Made by a program: the position numbers and the translations under genes. The notes beneath the pieces were generated by a model. It was not told the origin of the DNA. It made no database searches and saw only the letters and a list, made by a program, of their open reading frames with translations. DNA of 32,754 nt from Coriobacteriaceae bacterium AF08-21 (GTDB taxonomy: Bacteria; Actinomycetota; Coriobacteriia; Coriobacteriales; Coriobacteriaceae), in contig JAQCQR010000025.1 in assembly GCA_027687465.1 (NCBI GenBank), positions 1 to 32,754 of the forward strand, given 5' to 3'. Position 1 is the first letter of the stretch; each line of letters starts with the position of its first letter. Shown one piece after another: positions 5,674 to 14,447 of the stretch.

Positions 5674-8034
5674 CTATACACGACGCTTGAGCTGAGCCCC
5701 ACCCTCGCCAGGCATCAGGCGGCGTGCATCGTAGACCGAGTCGACGCCGCTAATCGATGCCAGCAGCGGATCCAGACCACTCGCGTCCGAAATCTCGACC
5801 ATAAAGCGCAGGGTTGCAATACCCTCGCGGTTGGTCGACGTGGCAGCAGAAAGGATATTGCCGCCCGCATCGCCAATGGCAATGGTGACATCCTTGAGCA
5901 GGCCCATGCGGTCCAGGCACTCGACCACGATCTCGACCTGGAAGAGGGTGTCGGCAGCGCCGTCCCACTCCACGTCAATCATGCGCTCGGGGTGCTCCAT
6001 AAGGCCTTTGACGTTGGGGCAGTTGGCGCGATGCACCGAGACGCCTCGGCCGCGCGTGATGAAGCCGACGATATCGTCGCCCGTCACCGGATTGCAGCAA
6101 TGGGCCAGACGGACCAGCAGGCCGCTGTTGCTCTCGCCCTTGACGATAATGCCGTTGCTGGCGCTCTTGCCACGCTTTTGCGGCTTGCGGTTGGAGCCAC
6201 GGGCAGGCTGCTTGACGACCTCGGCGATAGCCTCGGCCTTGGTGACCTGTTCCTCGGGCTTGGGGTCCAAGATTTGCTCGACCTTGTTGCCCACGGCACG
6301 TGGGGCGACTTTGCCCGCGCCAACGGCTGCGAACAGGTCCTCGAGCTGCTTGTAGTTAAACTGCTCCGCCACGGCGTTGAGCGCACGCGTGGATCGCGGC
6401 GTAGAGATGCCATACCCGCGCTTGCGCAGGTCCTTGGCCAGTATATCGCGGCCGGCGGCAGCGTCGTCGTCCTTGGTCGCGGCAGCAAAATAGCGGCGGA
6501 TCTTTGACTTGGCGGAAGGTGTCTTAACGATCTTGAGCCAATCACGCGACGGCTTGGAACTCTTGTTGGTCAGGATTTCAACGCGGTCGCCCGTCTTGAT
6601 TTCGTGCGTGAGCGGCGCCACCGCACCGTTGATCTTAGCGCCGACGCAGTGGTTGCCGACCTCGGTATGAACGGCGTAGGCAAAGTCGAGCGGTGTTGAG
6701 CCGGCGCGAAGCGCCATGACCTCGCCCTTGGGCGTAAAGACAAAAATCTCCTGGTCAAACAAGTCGACCTTCAGCGAATGCAGGTATTCCTTGGCGTCGG
6801 TGATCTCATCAGACGCAGCCCAATCGAGCGAATGTTTGAGCCAGTTAATCTGGTCGTCCAGACGCTGCGCGTCGTTGGTCTTGGAGGCAGACGATCCGCC
6901 CGACTTCTTGTACAGCCAGTGGGCGGCGATGCCGTACTCTGCCTGCTCGTGCATCTCGTAAGTTCGAATCTGAATCTCGAGCGGACGGGCCGTGGGGCCG
7001 ATAACCGTCGTGTGAAGCGATTGGTAGTTATTGACCTTGGGCATGGCGATATAGTCTTTAAAACGACCGGGCATGGGATGCCACAAGGTATGCACGGCAC
7101 CAAGCGTGGAATAGCAATCGCGCACCGAATGAGTGATGACGCGCAGCGCCACCAGGTCGTAAATCTCGGAGAACTCCTTGCCCTTGCGCTTCATCTTTTG
7201 ATAGATGGACCAATAGTGCTTGGAACGACCGTTGATCTGAAAGCCCTCAAGACCAATGCGATTGAGCTCGTCGGTGAGCGTCTTGATGGTCTCGGCCAGA
7301 TAACGCTCGCGAACCTCGCGCGACTCGGCTACCATGCGCGCGATGCGCTGGTAGGCATCGGGCTCCAAGTAGAAGAAGGACAGGTCCTCGAGCTCCCACT
7401 TGATAGAGCTCATGCCCAGGCGGTCGGCAAGAGGCGCGTATACGTCCATGGTCTCGCGTGCCTTAAACAGACGGCGGTCCTCACGAAGGGCCGCCAACGT
7501 GCGCATGTTATGCAGGCGGTCGGCGAGCTTGACGATGATGACGCGAATGTCCTTGGACATGGCAAGGAACATCTTGCGCAGCGTGAGGGCCTGCTTCTCG
7601 TCCATGCTGTCGACTTCGATGTTGGTGAGCTTGGTCACGCCGTCGACGAGTTCTGCCACGGTTTCGCCAAACAGGCCGGAAACATCGGTAAGCGAGGTCT
7701 CGGTATCCTCGACGGTATCGTGCAGCAGCGCGGCGCACACCACATCGCAGTCCATCTTAAGATCGGCCAAAATGATGGCAACCTCGACGGGATGGTTAAT
7801 GTACATCTCGCCCGAGCGGCGCTTTTGGTTGCAGTGCTTCTCGGCGGCAAAGCAGTAGGCCTGCTCCACCTTGGAGAAGTCATCCTCATTCATATATTTG
7901 AGGCACAGGCGCTCCAGCTTGTCGTAGCTGTCCGCCATAATCTCGGGCGGCAGCTCATCGGCATGCTTATAGTGCTCCATCTCAGAAAAAGGTTGGAGGG
8001 CGGAATCATGGGCGGTACGGGCTACGGCATCCAT
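5674..8034 (-). CDS. rel: Bifunctional (p)ppGpp synthetase/hydrolase
   Basis: Makes ppGpp from GTP/GDP and ATP on amino-acid starvation and hydrolyses it again. The 786-residue protein has the full long RSH layout. An HD hydrolase domain contains HPVEVA, LLHDTVEDT and LADRLHNMRTL; a synthetase domain contains GRSKHYWSIYQKMKRKG and EIQIRTYEMHEQAEYGIAAHW; a TGS domain begins IFVFTPKGEVMAL; a cysteine/histidine segment RLAHCCNPVTGDDI..HRANCPN follows, then a C-terminal ACT domain. Both catalytic sites look intact, so bifunctional activity is expected. AAGGGG lies 6 nt before ATG 8034, and only 15 nt separate it from the recJ-fusion stop, so the two are co-transcribed. The apt gene often found between recJ and rel is absent. 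Confidence 0.96.
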   Translation of the reverse strand: MDAVARTAHDSALQPFSEMEHYKHADELPPEIMADSYDKLERLCLKYMNEDDFSKVEQAYCFAAEKHCNQKRRSGEMYINHPVEVAIILADLKMDCDVVCAALLHDTVEDTETSLTDVSGLFGETVAELVDGVTKLTNIEVDSMDEKQALTLRKMFLAMSKDIRVIIVKLADRLHNMRTLAALREDRRLFKARETMDVYAPLADRLGMSSIKWELEDLSFFYLEPDAYQRIARMVAESREVRERYLAETIKTLTDELNRIGLEGFQINGRSKHYWSIYQKMKRKGKEFSEIYDLVALRVITHSVRDCYSTLGAVHTLWHPMPGRFKDYIAMPKVNNYQSLHTTVIGPTARPLEIQIRTYEMHEQAEYGIAAHWLYKKSGGSSASKTNDAQRLDDQINWLKHSLDWAASDEITDAKEYLHSLKVDLFDQEIFVFTPKGEVMALRAGSTPLDFAYAVHTEVGNHCVGAKINGAVAPLTHEIKTGDRVEILTNKSSKPSRDWLKIVKTPSAKSKIRRYFAAATKDDDAAAGRDILAKDLRKRGYGISTPRSTRALNAVAEQFNYKQLEDLFAAVGAGKVAPRAVGNKVEQILDPKPEEQVTKAEAIAEVVKQPARGSNRKPQKRGKSASNGIIVKGESNSGLLVRLAHCCNPVTGDDIVGFITRGRGVSVHRANCPNVKGLMEHPERMIDVEWDGAADTLFQVEIVVECLDRMGLLKDVTIAIGDAGGNILSAATSTNREGIATLRFMVEISDASGLDPLLASISGVDSVYDARRLMPGEGGAQLKRRV

Positions 8035-8049
8035 CGAGGTCCCCTTCCC

Positions 8050-11000
8050 CTAGGCCCGCGGTACGATCGGGCGGTTAACTTTGGCTAGCATATCAGAAGC
8101 GCACGAATCGAGCGCCCAACTCCGGAAAGCCGAGAACTCCATGCGCGAGCGCAAGCCCTCCAAATAGCGAATTGACCTGCTTAATTGCACGCGGCCGGGG
8201 TTTTCTGCCATCGCGATGCGACGCGTATCGTCAAACCCCGAAACGCGGCAGAAACCGAGTTCTTCGAAGATTCCCAAGCCGCTTGCCACCGAGCGCTCAT
8301 CGACCGGCGTGCGCGCGTCGATTGCAAGGCACATCTGCGCAATGTCGATATCGCTTGCGCAGAATGAATCATCCCCGGTCTTACCGCGGTTGGAGCGCCA
8401 CATGGTCTGCAGCGCACGATAGAGTGTGACGAGTTCGTCGCGCTCGGGTGCGTAGCAGTCGAGCAGGCGCTCGTTGATGCGGGCGTCGCGCGACGAATAG
8501 AGCAGGTGGATCACGGCGGGCTGTCCGTCACGACCGGCACGCCCGCTCATCTGGTTGAACTCAATGGCGCCAAACGGCATGTGGTACAGCACGACATGGC
8601 GGATATCGGGCAGATTGACACCCTCGCCAAAGGCAGAGGTCGAGACGATGCAGCTGAGGCTTCCGTCTCGGAATGCTTCCTCCACGCGGCGGCGATCGGA
8701 GCGCGCAAGCCCCGCGTTATAGAACGCGATATGGGTTGCGCAATCGGGCACACGCTTGCGCAACGTCTTGGCGAGCGCCACGGACTGGTCGCGCGAATTG
8801 ACGTAAATGACGGTCTTCTCCCCCGTCGCCACGATCGACACCAAACGGTTCTCGCGGCTCGCAAGGTCGCGGTCGTCCTCGAGCTGCAGGTTCTCGCGCA
8901 CCGTCTCGTCGACCACCGTGCGAGTAATCGGCAGCATGCGGGCAAGCTCGGCCACGACCGGAGCCGTCGCGGTGGCCGTCGCAGCCATAACAACCGGGTC
9001 GCCCAGGGCTTTGAGGATATCGGGCATGTCGAGATAGGCGCTGCGGTCGCCGCCCTTGGCAAGGCCGGCGTGGTGCGCCTCATCGATAACGACAAAGCCG
9101 ATGCGGCCCGAACGCGCGAAGCGGTCACGGTGGATAGATAGGAACTCGGGCGTCGTGAGCACGATACCGGTGCGGCCCGAAGCTAGGCCGGCGAACACAT
9201 CATCGCGTGCGGCCTCCACGGTCTCGCCGGTCAGCACGCCAACGCCAATGCCAAGCGCTGCCATCGTCGACGAGAGGTGATAGGCCTGGTCGGCAACAAG
9301 CGCACGCAGCGGATAGACAAAGATGCTCGCACGTCCGCGAAGGACAGCCTCGCGCGCAGCATGTACATGGAAGATGAGAGACTTGCCGCGGCCCGTTCCC
9401 ATAACGGCCAAGACGCTCTGGTGGTCGGCCAAGGCATCGAGCGCCTCAACCTGCGCGCGGTGCGGCTGGTTCGATCCGATAAAGCTATGGATAAGCGAGC
9501 GCGTGAGCTCGGTATAGGAAAGCTGGGCGAGCGTCTCGCGCTTACGCGACTCCAGGCGCAGGCCGGAATCCGCCGGCTGCACGCCACGACGAAGCTCGCA
9601 TGCCGGATCGTCGACGCTGGGCAGCGCGGTATCGCGGACCAGAACATCCTTGATCATGAGCTTGGGCTTCACACGCCCCTGCCAATGCTCGGCAACGGCC
9701 TCGAACACCAAGTCGACAGCGCTATCGCAGTTGATGAGCTTATCGATTTGCGGCACGCGGAACATAATGGCCGGCACACTCGCGGCGCCATCGGTCGCCA
9801 CAAAGCGCATGTGCTCGCCGGTTTTGCCCACCACGGCGCGGTCGCACATCGTCACGCCCTCGGCAGCCAGCAGCGGCACCTTGTTGCCCTGGCCAAACGG
9901 CTCAAGACGGGAGATCTGCTCGATGGTCTCGATATTCAGCTCGGAAAGGTCGACGGTGGCGGCGACCTCGTCGGTGTCTTCAAAGTCCTCGGCGGGAAGC
10001 TCCGATAGCACGGCGGAAAGGCGGCGGCGGAACTCATCGAGCTTGGATGCCTCGATGGTCACACCCACCGCACCGGCATGTCCGCCGCGACGAATCAGCA
10101 GGTCGGAACAACGCTCGACGGCGTCGAACAGGTTGACCTTGCCCACCGAGCGACCCGATCCGCGCGCAACGCCGTCCTCAATCGAGAAGAGCAGCGCCGG
10201 CACGTGATAACGGTTGGTCAGGCGGCTCGCTACGATACCCTTGACGCCCTCGTGCCAGCCCTCGCCACCCACGACGATTGCGCGACCGCCGTCATAGGTC
10301 TCCTCGACCTTTGCCATGGCGTCGCGTGTGAGCTCCGCCTCGATCTCGCGGCGCTGACGGTTGATTTCCTCGAGCTCGGCTGCCAGTGCACTTGCCTCGA
10401 TAGGATCGCGGGCAAGCAGCAGGTCGAGCGCCAGCTTGGGATCAGCCATGCGGCCGGCAGCATTCAGACGAGGGATGAGCGAAAACGACAGGCCGTCGGC
10501 CGTAATGGTAGAAAGGTCGGCCTTGGCAAGTGCGGCAAGCGCGATATAGCCGGGACGGGCCGTCACGCGCATCTGTTGGATGCCCTCGGCGACCAGTGCG
10601 CGATTCTCGGGCGTGAGCGGCATCATGTCGGACACGGTGCCCAGCGCCGCGACCTCGATCAGCGAACGCCAATACGACGGCTTGCCCAAACGCTCGCCCA
10701 GGACCTGCACCAGCTTGAGCGCCACACCGGCACCGGCAAGCTCGCGCGAGGGACCCTCGTCCTCGAGCTTGGGGTCGGTCAGGGGCACGCCCTGCGGCAC
10801 CTGGTCGGACGGCTCGTGATGGTCCGTGACCACCAAATCGATCCCCAGGCTCTCCAGATAGGAGACCTCCTCCTTGGCGGCAATGCCGTTATCGACGGTC
10901 ACGATCAGGTTGGGTTGGGCGAGCTCGTTGACGCGGTCGAGCGCCGCACGCGACAGGCCGTAGCCCTCGTCAAAGCGATGCGGAATAAACGGCGTGACGT

Positions 11001-11337
11001 TGGCGCCAAACGAACGTAGCGCCTCGGTCAACAGACAAGTCGACGTAATGCCGTCGACGTCAAAATCGCCAAAGACCGCGATGTGCTCGTGGTTGCGAAT
11101 AGCGCGCTCGACGCGGTCGGCAACGACCGCCATGCCCGGAATAATGAGTGGGTCGGCCCAGTCGCGATCGAGCGAAGGCGTCAAAAACAGCTGGCCTTCC
11201 TCGATGGATGTTATGCCGTGCGCAACCATAATGCGCGCCACCAGCCCGGGTATGCCCAGGCCAGCCGAAAGCTCCTTTTCGAGCTCGGGGTTTTGCTGAG
11301 CGACCGCCCAGCGATGCGTCGTCTTAAGCGATGACAT
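8050..11337 (-). CDS. recJ: RecJ exonuclease fused to DEAH-box helicase
   Basis: A 1095-residue two-part protein. Residues 1 to about 590 are RecJ, a 5'-3' single-strand DNA exonuclease: DFDVDG (91-96), VTVDNG (146-151), DHH (172-174), GTVSDMM, and a DHHA1 GGHAG motif (418-422), all metal-binding motifs intact. Residues about 610-980 are a RecQ-like superfamily 2 helicase: GTGRGKS Walker A (647-653), DEAH (752-755), ATATAT motif III and QMSGRAGRDG motif VI (929-938). A C-terminal stretch of about 110 residues is unassigned. In E. coli RecQ and RecJ are separate and cooperate at stalled forks; here they are joined. ATG 11337 is chosen for the G-rich GGGGGTGG upstream; a GTG at 11382 lacks a site. 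Confidence 0.9.
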   Translation of the reverse strand: MSSLKTTHRWAVAQQNPELEKELSAGLGIPGLVARIMVAHGITSIEEGQLFLTPSLDRDWADPLIIPGMAVVADRVERAIRNHEHIAVFGDFDVDGITSTCLLTEALRSFGANVTPFIPHRFDEGYGLSRAALDRVNELAQPNLIVTVDNGIAAKEEVSYLESLGIDLVVTDHHEPSDQVPQGVPLTDPKLEDEGPSRELAGAGVALKLVQVLGERLGKPSYWRSLIEVAALGTVSDMMPLTPENRALVAEGIQQMRVTARPGYIALAALAKADLSTITADGLSFSLIPRLNAAGRMADPKLALDLLLARDPIEASALAAELEEINRQRREIEAELTRDAMAKVEETYDGGRAIVVGGEGWHEGVKGIVASRLTNRYHVPALLFSIEDGVARGSGRSVGKVNLFDAVERCSDLLIRRGGHAGAVGVTIEASKLDEFRRRLSAVLSELPAEDFEDTDEVAATVDLSELNIETIEQISRLEPFGQGNKVPLLAAEGVTMCDRAVVGKTGEHMRFVATDGAASVPAIMFRVPQIDKLINCDSAVDLVFEAVAEHWQGRVKPKLMIKDVLVRDTALPSVDDPACELRRGVQPADSGLRLESRKRETLAQLSYTELTRSLIHSFIGSNQPHRAQVEALDALADHQSVLAVMGTGRGKSLIFHVHAAREAVLRGRASIFVYPLRALVADQAYHLSSTMAALGIGVGVLTGETVEAARDDVFAGLASGRTGIVLTTPEFLSIHRDRFARSGRIGFVVIDEAHHAGLAKGGDRSAYLDMPDILKALGDPVVMAATATATAPVVAELARMLPITRTVVDETVRENLQLEDDRDLASRENRLVSIVATGEKTVIYVNSRDQSVALAKTLRKRVPDCATHIAFYNAGLARSDRRRVEEAFRDGSLSCIVSTSAFGEGVNLPDIRHVVLYHMPFGAIEFNQMSGRAGRDGQPAVIHLLYSSRDARINERLLDCYAPERDELVTLYRALQTMWRSNRGKTGDDSFCASDIDIAQMCLAIDARTPVDERSVASGLGIFEELGFCRVSGFDDTRRIAMAENPGRVQLSRSIRYLEGLRSRMEFSAFRSWALDSCASDMLAKVNRPIVPRA

Positions 11338-11445
11338 AGGCGCCCACCCCCGATAGGGGCAGGTCGCCGCGATACCTCTCACGGTTCATAGCGATGAGTC
11401 CTCTGTGTATGCCCGCTTCGGCAGGCAGATCTGTTGAACGGATTT

Positions 11446-11451
11446 ATTATA
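11446..11451 (-). promoter_or_regulatory. -10 element for the recJ-rel operon
   Basis: A perfect TATAAT on the minus strand about 110 nt before the recJ-fusion start. The -35 region is poor (GATTTG at 16 bp). The rest of the 276-bp divergent gap (11338-11613) holds no convincing gene; GACGC/GCGTC dyad sequence lies near 11538-11561. Confidence 0.5.
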
Positions 11452-11613
11452 CCGTGCAGAGCAGACGCAAATCGCCGCAGCACGCCGCGGTTTCGGTAAA
11501 CGATGCCGGTAATAGCCCCGAAATATTCGAGCGTTTCTGACGCACGGACGCATGCGAGCGTCTAGCATATCCATTCAAAACGGGTTCACGGGCAAAGGGA
11601 GTCACAAGCGCAT

Positions 11614-12612
11614 ATGAAGCAATGGGTTGGACTGGGCAAGTTTCTCGCGGGGCACATGCAGGTCATCGTTCCGATTTGCGTGGCACTCGGCGTGCTCTTT
11701 CCCCAACAGATTGGCGTACTCAAGCCCATCGTTCCCACCTTGTTTGCCTTTATGACGTTTCAGGGTGCGCTCAGCAACACCTTTCACCAGGTAACCGAGG
11801 TGTTCCGCCGTCCGTTGCACCTAGTCTTGGCGCTGCTCGTCTCGGCGGTGCTTATTCCCATCGCGGCGTATGCCATGGGGTCACTCTTCTTTGGCTCCAA
11901 CCCCAACCTTGTCTGCGGCATTGTGCTCGAATACAGCGTGCCCGTGGCCGTCACCGCTTTTATGTGGATCAGCATGTTCGGCGGCAACGGCCCGCTCGCG
12001 CTCACCATCATCCTGACGTCCTCGGTCATCTCACCTGTGACGATTCCGCTTACGCTCAAGCTCCTGCTGGGCGCCACCGTCTCGATCGATGTGCCGAGCA
12101 TGATGCAAGACATGGCCTTTATGATCGCCATCCCCGCCGTGCTCGGCATCGTGATCAACGAACTCACGCGCGGATGGGGACACGAGAAGCTCTCCCCCAC
12201 GCTCTCGCCCGCCTGCAAGTTCATGATGATGGGTGTTATCGCGTCCAACTCCACCGCCATGAGCGAGTACGTGCTACACATAAACGCGGTGCGCCTGGAA
12301 GTCGCCCTCTTTATTTTGGTCTTCGCCATCAGCGGCTTTGTCGTCGGTTTTCTGGTCGCACATGCGCTGCATCTGCCATATAGCGAGACGACCACCATGT
12401 GCTTTACCTGCGGCATGCGTAACATCTCTTCGGGTGCCGTCATCGCCACGCAGTACTTTCCGGGCGAGGTCGTGTTCCCCGTCATGTGCGGCACGCTGTT
12501 TCAGCAGGTGCTGGCCTCGATTATCGGGCATCTCTTTGAGTGCCTAACCTGCGAGGAGCGCACCAAACAGCGCAAGCGGGTCGAAGCTGGCCGCGACGCC
12601 ATGGCGCGCTAG
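11614..12612 (+). CDS. BASS-family transporter (bile acid:Na+ symporter-like)
   Basis: A 332-residue membrane protein with about nine or ten hydrophobic segments and the SBF fold. It has a conserved proline/glycine-rich early core (PTLFAFMTFQGAL), a central LEYSVPVAVTAFMW helix, and a late TCGMRNISSGAVIATQYF block resembling the sodium-binding GxRN region of BASS proteins. Despite the family name, bacterial members carry organic anions such as pantoate, pyruvate or other small acids; the substrate cannot be read here. GGGAG lies a rather long 12 nt before the ATG. It is divergent from recJ and convergent with the GalT-like gene, so it is monocistronic. Confidence 0.8.
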   Translation: MKQWVGLGKFLAGHMQVIVPICVALGVLFPQQIGVLKPIVPTLFAFMTFQGALSNTFHQVTEVFRRPLHLVLALLVSAVLIPIAAYAMGSLFFGSNPNLVCGIVLEYSVPVAVTAFMWISMFGGNGPLALTIILTSSVISPVTIPLTLKLLLGATVSIDVPSMMQDMAFMIAIPAVLGIVINELTRGWGHEKLSPTLSPACKFMMMGVIASNSTAMSEYVLHINAVRLEVALFILVFAISGFVVGFLVAHALHLPYSETTTMCFTCGMRNISSGAVIATQYFPGEVVFPVMCGTLFQQVLASIIGHLFECLTCEERTKQRKRVEAGRDAMAR

Positions 12613-12642
12613 GCTGTGCGCATTACGCGGGTGTTAGTCTTG

Positions 12643-13440
12643 CTATACGAGCGTTTCCAGATGCGCACGCAGACGCTCAGCATCGATATCGAGCGTCGTC
12701 TCGGCATTGACTTGGGCCAAACGATAGCCGACAAAGTAGGGCGAAACCACCCAACGCGGCAGCGCCTTGGCAATGGTCCGACCGTCCATGTGGTAGAAGA
12801 ACAAGTTGTACGACTCCGCGCGACCGCCGTGGTGCTCGTGCAGGATATAGCGCAGGGCCACCTGAATCGCATCGGCAAACAAGTCCGTTTCAGCTTGGTC
12901 GTGGGCGTCGTCGCTGGCGGCGATTCCCTGTGGAGCCGAGACGTTGACCTCAAAGAATCCCATGATGGGCTCGGTTGAGATGTTGACCGAGATTCTCCCC
13001 TGCTGCCAGACATTGATGCCTTCGAAATTGGCGGAAGTCAGCGCCGCATAGCCGTCCTCCTGTTCCAAGCCCACAATCTGCATGTGCGGATGGACGAGGC
13101 TGCCGCCCGAAAGCGGGCCTTTGTTCTTGTACATGAGCACACTGCGGTACTGTTGGGAATCGATCATCTGCTGCCAACAGCCCAGGGCAAACCGCATCAC
13201 ATGATGCAGCTCATCCGGTTCGTAGGTCACCAGGTCGGCGTCGTGATTGGCCGACTCGATCAATACGGTCTGACGGGTGGCGCGCAAGGTTTTGAACTTA
13301 TTCTCGAGCCAGATGCAGTCACCATCGCGCTGGATGATGTTGGCGAGTCCCTCCGTGTCGCAAAAGGGGCACGCGGTGCCAGGGCGACGGTTGTCATCGG
13401 GCTTGCCGCTCGCCTGCTGAACGTCAAATACCAGCGCCAC
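12643..13440 (-). CDS. GalT/HIT-superfamily protein
   Basis: A 265-residue cytosolic protein. CPFC (24-27) looks like a zinc site half, and GGSLVHPHMQI (112-122) contains the HPHxQ active-site motif of the galactose-1-phosphate uridylyltransferase branch of HIT proteins, with His119 as the expected nucleotidylated histidine. It is shorter than true GalT (about 350) and the remainder is diverged, so the nucleotide and acceptor substrates are unknown. The start is GTG 13440, with GGAGG 8 nt upstream lying inside the end of cutC; only 3 nt separate the genes, which implies translational coupling. No galK or galE is nearby, which argues against a Leloir role. Confidence 0.75.
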   Translation of the reverse strand: MALVFDVQQASGKPDDNRRPGTACPFCDTEGLANIIQRDGDCIWLENKFKTLRATRQTVLIESANHDADLVTYEPDELHHVMRFALGCWQQMIDSQQYRSVLMYKNKGPLSGGSLVHPHMQIVGLEQEDGYAALTSANFEGINVWQQGRISVNISTEPIMGFFEVNVSAPQGIAASDDAHDQAETDLFADAIQVALRYILHEHHGGRAESYNLFFYHMDGRTIAKALPRWVVSPYFVGYRLAQVNAETTLDIDAERLRAHLETLV

Positions 13441-13443
13441 GGG

Positions 13444-14121
13444 TTATACCTCCAGCGGCACGATCTTGGTGCCATGGAACTCGGAAACGCCGAGCGCTGC
13501 CGCGACCGCGTCGCGATTTGCCGTAGTGATGCCGCCGCCGGGAAGGATGGTCAAACGGTCGCCCGCATACTCAATTAAACGAGCCAGGTGATCGAAATTA
13601 TCCTCGATCGACGTACCGGCCGCGCCGCCATGCGTGAGGATGCGCGTAACGCCGCAGTCGGCAAGTGTATCAATCGCATCGAGCTGAGCCTCGGGCGAGA
13701 GCTGGTCAAATGCCATGTGGAAGGTGATGTCGATGGGCTCACGCTTGCACTCCTCGGTCGCGCAGCCCGTAGCCATAACGAGGGCGCCAAGGGCGAGCTC
13801 GTCGAGCGCCCAGCCGCCGGCACAGGGCTTGCAGCAGCCAAAGACCAGACCGTCGACGCCGGCGCTCACAGCAAGGCCCAGGTCCATCTCCATCATGCGC
13901 AGCTCGTCCTGGTTGTAATGAAAGTCGCCACCGCGCGGACGAATCATGCACATCACTCGCGCGTCATGCTCGTGAGCGTAGCTGACTGTAGCGCTGATAA
14001 CGCCGGCGGAAGGCGTGGTGCCACCGACGGCGAGGTTGTCACACAGCTCAATGCGCCCCGCACCGGCCTCGATGGCCGCCGGCACTCGCTCAAAGTTCTC
14101 GGCACAAAACTCGTACAGCAT
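13444..14121 (-). CDS. cutC: CutC family protein
   Basis: A 225-residue TIM-barrel protein named for copper homeostasis, though its biochemical role in bacteria is unsettled. Family motifs are clear: RIELCDNLAVGGTTPS near residues 24-39, MIRPRGGDFHY, ITFHMAFDQ, RILTHGGAAGT, ILPGGGI and a C-terminal FHGTKI. Length and motifs match the family. I start at ATG 14121, preceded by GGGGG 7 nt upstream; an in-frame extension to 14295 would run through an inverted repeat and looks spurious. It forms a tight pair with the downstream GalT-like gene. Confidence 0.9.
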   Translation of the reverse strand: MLYEFCAENFERVPAAIEAGAGRIELCDNLAVGGTTPSAGVISATVSYAHEHDARVMCMIRPRGGDFHYNQDELRMMEMDLGLAVSAGVDGLVFGCCKPCAGGWALDELALGALVMATGCATEECKREPIDITFHMAFDQLSPEAQLDAIDTLADCGVTRILTHGGAAGTSIEDNFDHLARLIEYAGDRLTILPGGGITTANRDAVAAALGVSEFHGTKIVPLEV

Positions 14122-14179
14122 AGATAGACCCCCAAAGACAGCAGATGTTTTCCGACGGGCATTGTCACACACCCCCATG

Positions 14180-14248
14180 AAGTTGCGGTGGAATAAGGAC
14201 TCTTTTGACCTCTGAGGCTCCCATTTAGTCCCTATTCCACCGCAACTT
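14180..14248. repeat. 22-bp-arm inverted repeat upstream of cutC
   Basis: Arms 14180-14201 (AAGTTGCGGTGGAATAAGGA plus CT) and 14227-14248 are complementary at 21 of 22 positions around a 25-nt centre that itself has a small CCTC/GAGG dyad. It is too far from a gene end for a simple terminator and lacks a T-tract. It may be a palindromic repeat element or a cruciform/regulatory site about 60-130 bp before cutC. Confidence 0.8.
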
Positions 14249-14305
14249 AAAGGGAATAGTCGTTGGCATCTGCCACAACGTCGATGTTTTGGCAACGACA
14301 GCGAA

Positions 14306-14402
14306 AGCCCGCCAGAGCGAGCAAGGTGCCTTGAAACGAGGCGGCATTGACCTTCTGGTCATGCCGCCGAAGTTGAAAGGCAGATTGCCGCTCTGGCGGG
14401 CT
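14306..14402 (-). terminator. Large two-level hairpin after livF
   Basis: The outer arms are a perfect 14-bp match (14306-14319 with 14389-14402). An inner hairpin pairs 14340-14352 with 14357-14368 (one bulge). On the minus strand the outer right arm is followed by TTTCGCTGTCG, a short T-run. It is the likely end of the liv operon, with an unusually long stem-enclosed insert. Confidence 0.65.
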
Positions 14403-14416
14403 TGCAGCGTCGAGCC

Positions 14417-14444
14417 GTTACGCGGTTTGGTAAAACCGCGTAAC
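14417..14444. terminator. Perfect 12-bp dyad at the livF stop
   Basis: GTTACGCGGTTT (14417-14428) and AAACCGCGTAAC (14433-14444) pair perfectly with a 4-nt loop, beginning 3 nt after the livF stop codon. No T-tract follows. It may stabilise the transcript end or act together with the next hairpin in termination. Confidence 0.6.
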
Positions 14445-14447
14445 TAG

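Noticed and set aside
6778..8088. A 436-codon plus-strand frame opposite rel
   Set aside because: It mirrors the codon structure of rel, lacks known motifs and has no start signal.
14122..14295. N-terminal extension of CutC to an upstream in-frame start
   Set aside because: It would translate the inverted repeat, gives unconserved basic sequence and lacks a ribosome-binding site; the family starts at 14121.
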